Source: Imbroritus primus (lineage in GTDB: Bacteria > Pseudomonadota > Gammaproteobacteria > Burkholderiales > Burkholderiaceae). Taken from it: a stretch of 64,000 bases of DNA. The stretch is taken from assembly GCF_964332355.1 (NCBI RefSeq), contig NZ_OZ201293.1:558001-622000 (forward strand), read 5' to 3'. The notes under the pieces are model-generated. The model had not been told where the DNA came from. It was given only the letters and a program-made list of their open reading frames with translations, and did no database searches. Positions 35,339 to 43,600 of this stretch are shown here, piece after piece. Position 1 is the first letter of the stretch; the number at the start of each line of letters is the position of its first letter. Made by a program: the position numbers and the translations under genes.

Positions 35339-35793
35339 GGGCGCGTTGGTTGGGCGTACCGTAGTAATGTCCCAGTGTTCCAATCGAAGTCAAACAGGTA
35401 GTCCGTGTAACCGTCATTGCCTTCGCAACCCCATTCGATGCCGCCGAAGCGGGCAGAGCTAGGGGGGAGTGCCAAGTAGCCTTCCTCAGGTCGAGAATTC
35501 GCATCCACGCGCGGCACGCCAATCGTGAGGCGCGTTGTGCCATCGCCGTTCATAACAACAAGGCGTCTGGTACGCGGATCTCCATTCTCATAGTGAACGA
35601 GGCCTGATTGATCAGGTAATAGGCGTACGTGATATGGCGTCTGGTGCAACTTACCTTGATACAGCCACCTCCGAGCAACTACCCGCACCGCATTCGTGTT
35701 CTGCTTGAATTGATCAATGTCATTACCTGTTAGTGTGGCCGGAGCAGTAGCTCCGTTATCCCACACATCTTGCAGATCTTCAATCTTCTCCAT
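35332..35793 (-). CDS. CdiI homologue paired with orphan toxin module
   Basis: Immunity-like protein of 153 aa, starting MEKIEDLQDVWDNGATAP. Its C-terminal half is almost identical to CdiI encoded at 37207-37668 (shared YLALPPSSARFGGIEWG and DGYTDYLFDFDWNTG), while the N-terminal half differs strongly. It begins 11 bases after the orphan toxin stop with AAGG upstream, reproducing the toxin-immunity spacing of the main locus. It should neutralise the adjacent displaced toxin; specificity probably lies in the divergent half. The ATG at 35793 is preferred to a TTG two codons earlier. Confidence 0.75.
   Translation of the reverse strand: MEKIEDLQDVWDNGATAPATLTGNDIDQFKQNTNAVRVVARRWLYQGKLHQTPYHVRLLPDQSGLVHYENGDPRTRRLVVMNGDGTTRLTIGVPRVDANSRPEEGYLALPPSSARFGGIEWGCEGNDGYTDYLFDFDWNTGTLLRYAQPTRPW
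35399..35499. repeat. Direct repeat, immunity copy 2
   Basis: These 101 bases match 37274-37374 without indels and with about a dozen mismatches. They encode the common C-terminal part of the two CdiI homologues. Offset between copies is 1875 bases. Confidence 0.85.
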
Positions 35794-35803
35794 GGTCAAT
35801 ACC

Positions 35804-36574
35804 TTACTGTAGTGGTTTGGGTGTTGAGACTATCTTAAGGAAGGTATTTCGCTCGATGCCCTTGTAGGCCTCATCGAATTGAATCTGCGTACCACCACCA
35901 CGCAGTAGGCTTCCTGCTGTATCTGTTTGTTTGCCCACGAATCCAATGTTGGATGAGATGGGTTGCGTGATCTCCATTTCAACCATATAGAAAGGCCCAT
36001 CCCCATTTGGCTTGAACTGATTGGTAATTGCAGCTCGCTGGCGCATGTCGATCGCTGTCGAAGTGACGTCGTCGAACGTCGCCCAACCGCCGGGGACGAT
36101 CGAATCTCCTTTTTTGATTGCATCCGCTGTCTTGGCGTCCACAATCATGTTGACTTTCGTTCCTGGTTGCAAAGTCGTATTGATAACAGGCGTCCCAGGC
36201 GACCACGCCGGCTCCCAGCCACGAACTCTCATCGCCGCATTGACTTCCTCGGCAGAGCGTACTGCCTTTACTCCCGCAATCGTCCCGACAGCCAACCCCG
36301 CCGGCCCGAGCGCATCCCCCGCAGCGATTTCCCCACCCGCAATGACGATCCGATTGCATGCCACAGGATTACTTAAGCAGAACGAGAGGGCAGGCGGTAT
36401 TGCAGTGGCTACAGCAGCAGCTCCTGCGCCAAGGGTTGCCTTGGCGAGCAGTTCGCGAACCTGCTGATCCGCCTGACTGGCACTTGCAATTTTCTGGGAA
36501 GACGGCTGCACCAACTGATTCCGAATATAGAACGCCTGTGACTCGGGATTGTTGATGACTGCACTGGCATACAT
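35804..36574 (-). CDS. Displaced (orphan) CdiA C-terminal toxin module
   Basis: Protein of 256 aa that duplicates the last 258 residues of CdiA. It starts MYASAVINNPESQAFYIRN where CdiA has the same at residue 2563, includes the hydrophobic segment LGAGAAAVATAIPPALSF and the cysteine pair of SFCLSNPVACNR, and the toxin core RQRAAITNQFKP, GFVGKQTD and LRGGGTQIQFDE. The last 25 residues differ from CdiA. The upstream homology ends a few codons before the ATG, after a TAG. It has no secretion signal, so it is a cassette for recombination into cdiA or an internally expressed toxin held by its immunity gene. Toxin chemistry is not recognised. Confidence 0.75.
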   Translation of the reverse strand: MYASAVINNPESQAFYIRNQLVQPSSQKIASASQADQQVRELLAKATLGAGAAAVATAIPPALSFCLSNPVACNRIVIAGGEIAAGDALGPAGLAVGTIAGVKAVRSAEEVNAAMRVRGWEPAWSPGTPVINTTLQPGTKVNMIVDAKTADAIKKGDSIVPGGWATFDDVTSTAIDMRQRAAITNQFKPNGDGPFYMVEMEITQPISSNIGFVGKQTDTAGSLLRGGGTQIQFDEAYKGIERNTFLKIVSTPKPLQ

Positions 36575-36588
36575 GTTGATATTCGCCT
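36201..36588. repeat. 388-bp direct repeat, orphan copy
   Basis: Matches 38083-38470 over 388 bases with no indels and roughly twenty mismatches; one uninterrupted identical run exceeds 120 bases. It covers the N-terminal part of the toxin module, and the offset is 1882 bases. It is a substrate for homologous recombination between orphan and main cdiA ends. Confidence 0.9.
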
Positions 36589-36624
36589 GCTAATCCAGTT
36601 TGTGTATAAATGGGGCTGCCTTTC

Positions 36625-37137
36625 TTATGTCCTATACGGTAAGGCTCGCGCGGAAATTAGTGCGCCAGTGTTCCAATCGTAAGTGTAGTAACAGTCACCA
36701 AAGCCATCGTCACCGAATATCTCTAACTTTTCGGTATTATTACTGACGTAGTGAAAAAGCGTGCTGTCTTCTCCATCTTTAAATAGTAACCCTTCTCTCT
36801 GGAGTTTTTTAATCTTTGCAAGCTGCTCCAAACTCAATCTGCGCACATTGAAAGACGGTGTAAGAATGAAGCGGATAGAGCCGTCTCCATTGAGGATGTG
36901 AGCGTGCTTTCCCGGGCTACCATCGATTGCAACGAAGCCTGTGTGATCCGGGAGGACATAAAAACTCCTGTAACCTCTATCATGCATACTTAGGCAGTGT
37001 CGCTGATCGCGATAAACCCAAGTCTGAGTAGAGATTCTTTTTGCTCCTCGACCGGAGACTTCTAGGGCAATAGGTGCGCCACATGGCCAAACTTCGCCAT
37101 TGTCCCAAATAGAAATCACATTGCTAACTTTGTTCAT
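36625..37137 (-). CDS. Second CdiI-like protein without a toxin partner
   Basis: Protein of 170 aa starting MNKVSNVISIWDNGEVWP. It shares a sparse pattern with the CdiI homologues on both sides (IWDNG near the N-terminus, LNGDGSIRFIL in the middle, YDWNTGALISA at the end) but is otherwise strongly diverged. No toxin fragment precedes it. The DNA is distinctly AT-richer than the region around it, pointing to a separate origin. It probably protects against a related but non-self toxin. An upstream TTG would add 11 residues; the ATG at 37137 is preferred though its ribosome-binding site is weak. Confidence 0.6.
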   Translation of the reverse strand: MNKVSNVISIWDNGEVWPCGAPIALEVSGRGAKRISTQTWVYRDQRHCLSMHDRGYRSFYVLPDHTGFVAIDGSPGKHAHILNGDGSIRFILTPSFNVRRLSLEQLAKIKKLQREGLLFKDGEDSTLFHYVSNNTEKLEIFGDDGFGDCYYTYDWNTGALISARALPYRT

Positions 37138-37206
37138 TATCTTGATTTTTAGATAAACATGGTCAATCAAGTTTGAATGCTAACTGATCTTGGCGCTAAA
37201 AAGTGC

Positions 37207-37668
37207 CTACCAAGGACGTGTTGGTCGGGCGTACCGTAGTAGTGCACCTGTATCCCAATCAAAATCAAACAAGTAGTCCGTGTAACCATCATTGCCTTCG
37301 CAGCCCCATTCGATGCCGCCGAAGCGGGCAGAGCTAGGGGGGAGTGCCAAATAGCCATCTTCAGGTCGAGAATTTGCGTCTACGTGAGGTACTCCAATCA
37401 CTACACGCTGTGTACCATCACCATTAAGAACAACTAAGCGTCCCGTGCGCAGATCATCATTTTCATAATGCACCAGTCCATCTTTATCCTTCAGGATACA
37501 AACGTAGTATGCGATTTCATGCTCTTGTTCTTGGAATTTCCATTTCCTTCCGATAACTTTCGTTGCACCTGTTTGGTTTTTGAATTTTTCGATTTCGTCT
37601 ACAGACAAAGATGCTGGAGAAACAGCACCATTGTCCCAGATATCTCTCAAGTCTTCGATTTTGTCCAT
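37207..37668 (-). CDS. cdiI: CDI immunity protein CdiI
   Basis: Immunity candidate of 153 aa starting MDKIEDLRDIWDNGAVSP. It begins 11 bases after the cdiA stop with AAAGGA 6 bases before the ATG, exactly where cdiI stands in cdiBAI loci. It is acidic and aromatic-rich, without signal peptide or membrane helix, so it acts in the cytoplasm by binding the CdiA toxin end. A close homologue accompanies the displaced toxin module at 35332-35793. The family has no function I can name; the assignment rests on position and duplication. Confidence 0.8.
   Translation of the reverse strand: MDKIEDLRDIWDNGAVSPASLSVDEIEKFKNQTGATKVIGRKWKFQEQEHEIAYYVCILKDKDGLVHYENDDLRTGRLVVLNGDGTQRVVIGVPHVDANSRPEDGYLALPPSSARFGGIEWGCEGNDGYTDYLFDFDWDTGALLRYARPTRPW
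37274..37374. repeat. Direct repeat, immunity copy 1
   Basis: Partner of 35399-35499 (101 bases, no indels). It lies within the 3' half of cdiI. Confidence 0.85.
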
Positions 37669-37679
37669 CTTGAATCCTT

Positions 37680-40600
37680 TTAATTCAGTAACTTCGGGAC
37701 AGAGATTGGCCTAAGAAATGAATTTCTATCTTGAGCTCTGATTGCCTCATCAAACTGCACTTGCGTGCCGCCGCCGCGCAGTAGGTTACCTGTTGTGTCG
37801 GTCTGTTTCCCTACGAATCCAATGTTAGAAGAAACAGACTGAGTGATCTCCATTTGAACCACATAGAAGGGCCCATCTCCACTTGGTTTGAACTGATTGG
37901 TAATTGCTGCTCGCTGACGCATATCGATTGCAGTCGAAGTGATGTCGTCGAATGTTGCCCAGCCTCCCGGGGCAAATTCATCCACTTTCCCTTTCGAAAT
38001 CGCTTCTGCCGTTTTTGCATCAACAATCATATTGACCTTGGTGCCAGGCTGTAGAACCGTATTGATAACAGGTGTTCCCGGCGACCACGCCGGCTCCCAG
38101 CCACGAACTCTCATCGCCGCATTGACTTCCTCGGCAGAGCGTACTGCCTTTACTCCCGCAATCGTCCCGACAGCCAACCCCGCCGGCCCGAGCGCATCCC
38201 CCGCAGCGATTTCTCCACCGGCAATGACGATCCGATTGCATGCCACAGGATTACTCAGGCAGAACGAGAGGGCGGGCGGTATTGCCGTGGCTACAGCAGC
38301 AGCTCCTGCGCCGAGGGTTGCCTTCGCCAGCAGTTCACGGACTTGCTGGTCCGCCTGACTGGCACTTGCAATTTTCTGGGAAGACGGCTGCACCAACTGA
38401 TTCCGAATATAGAACGCCTGTGACTCGGGATTGTTGATGACCGTACTGGCATACATGTTGATATTCGCCTTCTGATCTGGTGTGGCGTAGAACATATAGC
38501 CGGGACCGCTATTGCCGTCGGGTGCAAGCATTCCTTTTGCCTGCGAGAGGAATGCACGGGCTGCGCCGTCATCTGGACCTTCAACGCCTGCCTGCACTTG
38601 GCGGAATCCCTGTTGTGCCAGCCGCCGTTCAGCTTCCATTTCCGAGATACCCTGCTGCTGAGCAAAGCGCTTGGCATTCTGCCTGATCCATCGCTGCTCG
38701 TCCGGATGCAACTGCCGGTTATTCACATCCACATTCATCGCGGCAGCCGCGCCCGCAGCACCGCCGGTCGCTGCCCCGAGGGCGGTGGCAGCAACCACTG
38801 TGGCAGCTTGCCGTACCGCTTCGGGTGCGCCCATCTGGTCCAGATGCTCTGCCAGCGCAGGCATGATCGTGCTCGATGTCAATGCACCGGCTGCCCCTGA
38901 GAGGTTCCCGGTCAGCGCACCTGTGGCGGTATGCAGGGCAACCCGATAGGCACCGCCTTCGCCCCAGTGATTCTCGATATCTTGAGCCTGTGCCGCGAGT
39001 TCTGCCTGCTTCCGTGGATCGGATTCCTGCGATGCCTGCGTTCTGAGTTGCAGTGCTTCGCGTAGTTTGCCGGTTGCGTAGTCACCAATGGCCTTGGCGG
39101 CGCTTTGCCCAAACAGCCCGGTGATCTGGGCCTGGGCTTCGACCTTCTCCTGCAGCTTCTGGCCATCCCAGTTTTTTGCGAGGCTGTTGACCGAGGCACT
39201 GCCACCAAGGTTGGTCTCTAGTCCGGCGAGCGCTTGACTGGCATCCTGTCCTGTCACGACTACGGTGCCTGTGCTGATGCCGCTGCGTGTCGTGCTGTTC
39301 AGGCTGTTGCGTTCTTGGCTGACGCCGGCAGCGGCGCCGGTTGTGCCTGGCAGGAAACGCTGGGTCGTGCCCTGCGGCTGCGTGCTCTTGCCGTATCCGC
39401 CTCCGAGGCTGATGCCCGACGCCTTGTACTGGTCCGTGTTTTGTATGTCACTGTGCGTGAGCGTGCTGGTACGGAAGAAATTGCTGCCGTCAGCGATGGC
39501 CTGATCGCTGCTGGTGATTACTGCACCCTTGAGATTGGTATTGCCTTTGACATCCACGTGGTAACCACCGTCACCCGCAAAAATGCCAGTCTGTTCAGTG
39601 ACACTGGCGTAGTCGGCATTGACACGGCTGTTGCTGTAGTTAGCGCTACCTGCAAAGCCGTAGCCAACCGTAACACTGCCACCGATGTGCTGCTGTTTGC
39701 TGCTGTAGGTGCTGGTGTCCTGCAGGCTTTCGCTATTGAGGTTGCCCTCTACATCGGTGACGACGCGCCGGCCTTTGGCGACGGCGCCGATCAGGTTGGT
39801 GTCGCCCTTGGAGTCGAACGTGAGGGTGTTGCCTGCAGTGACGTGGGTATTGGTGTGTGTAACGTCGCGGCCGTCTGCATTCCCGCGCCCGGCGCTGGCG
39901 TTGGCGGTGACGCCAAAGGAGGTACCATTGCTGCCAAGTGTGACTGCTACGCCCACACCGGCGCTCCGGCTGCGGTTGGTGCTGTGCTGTTCGAAGGTGT
40001 TCTGTGCGGCGAGCAGGTTGACCTTGCCATCGGCTTTTAGGGTGACATCGTTGCCTGCGGCGATGCTGCTGCCGATGATATCGATGTTGCTGTCCGCGCG
40101 GCCGCCGGTAGAGCGGATGCTGACGTTGCCGCCAGCACGTATGCTGCTGCCGACGGCGGTGCGGCTCTGCTGTGTCGTGTGGCTCTCGCTCTTGCTGCTG
40201 CCGATGGTTGCACTGATGCTCAGGCCGCCTGCGGACTGGGGGTCGGCTTGCACCGCCTGTGCGGCATTGTATGCGCCCATGGCGGTGGTGGCGCCAGCCA
40301 TGGCTTGCATGCGGCGGTCATCGGTCTTGTGGCTGGCGCGCTGCATTTGCTGCGCGGTTTGCACCGCAGCGATGACCGGGCTTGACACTGCGACGGTCAG
40401 CCCGCTTTGGCGGAAACGGTAATCGCTCGCGTGGTCCACCGTATCAACTGCGTTGTCGATGGTGGCACGCATGGCGTCGATGTGAACGTCTCCGGCCAGT
40501 GCGTTGACCTGGCTGCCGGTCTGGATGTAACGGTTTCCGGCGCTGAGCTCCACGTCTCCAGCCAGGCTGCCGACGACCGAGCCGATATGGCTAATGCTGC

Positions 40601-43600
40601 GGGTATCCGTGTCCTGCGTGATCTGCCGCTTACCGATGGTAACGCTCGCCCCGCCGCTGGAGAATAGCCCGCTTGTCTTCTTGTCGTAGTGAGAGGCGAG
40701 ATTACGCGTTTCCTGTGCCGTATCGATCTGCAGATCGTGGCCGGCGCTGATACGCATGCCCTCATCGGCAATCACCTGACTGCCGCGAATAAGGATATCG
40801 CCCTGTTTCTTGTCTTTGTCGCCCGCCTGGAGGAGTACGGTGTTACCGGTAATGGCGCTGCCTGCAGCACGCGTGCCTTCGGCGTAGGAGCCTTGTTCAA
40901 TCGCCGTCTTGCTGAGGAAGCCACTCTTGCGCATGAAACTTTCATCGATGCTGCGATCCTGCAAGGTGAGGGTGTCGACAGTCAGATTGTTGTCGGCAAT
41001 CAAGCTCGCTTGCCGGTGTTCGGCACTGACGTAGGCACCGCGCAGCGAGATATTTCCGCCTTCGCCATTGGCATCGCGTTTACCGAGGATGGTCAGATTG
41101 TTGCCGGCGGTGACCTTGCCACCGCTGGCCGTCTCCATATCCCGCATGGTGCGCGTGTACTGGTCGCGGCTCACGTTCTGTACATCGACCATGGTGCGGT
41201 CGCGCGCGGCTTCGATGCTGACCTCGCTGCCCTGGATCAGAGCATTGCCGCCCGCGGCGACCGTACTGCCATGCAGTCGCACCGTGCCGCCGCTGTTGTC
41301 GGCATTGTTGTTGCCGACCAGGGCGAGATTGCCACCGGCACTGAACACGCTGCCGCGATGTGCGCTGGCGGTTTCCTCGATGTAGCCGCTGCGGCCGTTG
41401 ACATTGCCGCAGCGCTCGACGCGGGTGCTGACGGCTGCTTCCACCGTGCCGACATCGACGTTGCGCGTGGCAGTTGCGATGAGATCCTTGCCTGCGGTGA
41501 CATCCGCGCCGTGGGCAATCAGGTCGCGGCCTGCGTCCATGCGTATGGCGCCGCCTTCGACGGTGGCGATGCGGTCGATGCTGGTACGCGTGCCGTTCGG
41601 GTTGGCGGATTGCAGGGTGCGGGTGTCGAGCACCAGATCGCGGCCTGCGAGCAGGGTCACATCGCCGCCATTGCCATTCACATCAGTGATGCCCGTAATG
41701 CGCCCGGAAATGTTCTTGAGATCGTTGTTCGCACGGGCGTAGAGCGATTGCCCGCGCAGCGTGCCGCCCTCGTTGACGATGTCGCGGTCAGAGCGCAGGG
41801 TCACGCCGTTGCCGCTGATGGTGCCGCTGTTGACCAGGTCGCCGGTGGTGTGCACGTCGATGTCGGTGGCAGCCATCAACGCACCGCTGTGGCGCAGGTC
41901 GTCGGTGCGTGTGCGGCGCAGGTAGACCTGCGGCACCAGAACCTCGGTGGTGCTGCCGTCAGCAAGGGTGATGGTACGGGCGGTGAGCCAGACGAGGTCG
42001 GTGGTGAGTAGCGCCATCTGTTCCGCGCTGAGCGCCACGCCTGGTGTGAGCTGGTACTGGCGGGCGAACAGCACGCCGGCGTCCATCAGGGCCTTGTATT
42101 CGGCTTCGGTATCGCGGTAGCCGTCGAGGTAACGGCGGCCGGTGAGCGCGAGAATCTGGTCGTTGATCAGCTGTTGTTCGTAGAAGCCGTCGCCATAGCG
42201 CTTGAGTTCACGCTCGGGATCGCGCTTGAGTGTCTGCAGGAAGTAGTCCGAGCTGATGAAGTTGCGGAACTGCGTAAAGCGTGGATCGGTTTCGACCAGG
42301 TAGCGCGCGCCCGGATTGGTATTGATGTGGAACAGCGAACCTCCGGGCAGGGTGAGGTTGAAGCCGCCAGTGAGGATCTGGCTGCCGTCGGGTCCAGGAG
42401 TGATGCTGATGACGGGCGGGGCGAAGGGGTGGGTGCCACCGACAGGCGCACTGCCGTTGGCGTTTTGCACATCACGTGCGGCGGTCGGGTTGGCGGCGTG
42501 GTCCTCATAGCGGTAGTTGGCGAGGGTGACGGTGCTGGTGATAGGCGCGGGGGTAAAGTCGCTCCACGCGCTCAGTTCTTCGGTGTAGTTGTCGCTCCAG
42601 TTGCCGTGATGCTCGATACGCCGGAAGCGCACACGCCCGTTTTCCGTTTCGGAGCGAATACCTTCTACGCCCGTATTTTGGACCGTGCCGCCACGCACGG
42701 TAAGTGTGCCACCCGCGACGATCTCGCTGCTGTCGTTGCGCTTGACGCCGTTGCCGTCGAGCAGCATGTCGCCGCCGGCCAGCAGGCGGGCAGGCCGGCT
42801 GTCGGTAACGGTGGGCTCGGTCACGGTGCGGCTGGTGATTTCATATTCGTTCCAGACCTCGAAGCCGCGCGACTGCACATCGTTGTTGAAGGCAGTGAGC
42901 TTTTGATCGAGGGCTGCTGCGGCGAGCTGCTTGCGTTCGGCGACAGCTTCGTTGTATGCGTCGTAGGCGTTCCAGTAGGTGCCGCAGGCGCCCATCATGT
43001 TGCGTACAGTGCCACCTTCGTTGGCGAGCATGCAGCCGCCCCCGCCGACAGGCTCGACAGGCAGGGTGAGGCCACTGTAATCCGGAGGAGCGACGCCAAA
43101 GGTCGCCCAGATCGGATCAGTGTCGCTGTAGCGGTAGGCCGTGGTGCAGTTGAATATGTCGCCGCCATTCTCACAGATCTCGTAGGTAGCCGATTTGCGC
43201 GGTGAAGCACCATAGCGGCTGAACGGATACTGCTCGCTCGGCAGTACGTAGCGGCCATTGTCCTTGTAGTACGGATCCCACCCCAGAATAGCGGGATCGT
43301 ATTTCTCGGTGCTGCCGTTGGGCTGGATCAGCCGTTCGGAGACGGTGGTGGTCGTGGTGGTCGAACCGGTGACCAGATGATCGTTACGGTTAAGGATGGT
43401 GTCGGACTGGATGCTGAGGTTGCCACGTGCTTCGATGGTGGACGAGGCATTGAGCAGCGTCTGCATGCGGCCCGTGAGGTTGCCGCTGGCGTCGATGTCG
43501 CCAGCGATGCCGATGTCGCCGAGGCTGTAGATCAGCGCGCCGTCAGTATTGTTGAGGGCCTGTGCGCCGATCTGGAGTGTGTCGCGGGCAGCGATGGTTC

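Noticed and set aside
34900..37700. Insertion sequence or integrase behind the duplicated CDI modules
   Set aside because: No transposase-like frame, terminal inverted repeats or target duplications were seen. The duplication is explained by homologous recombination between module ends.
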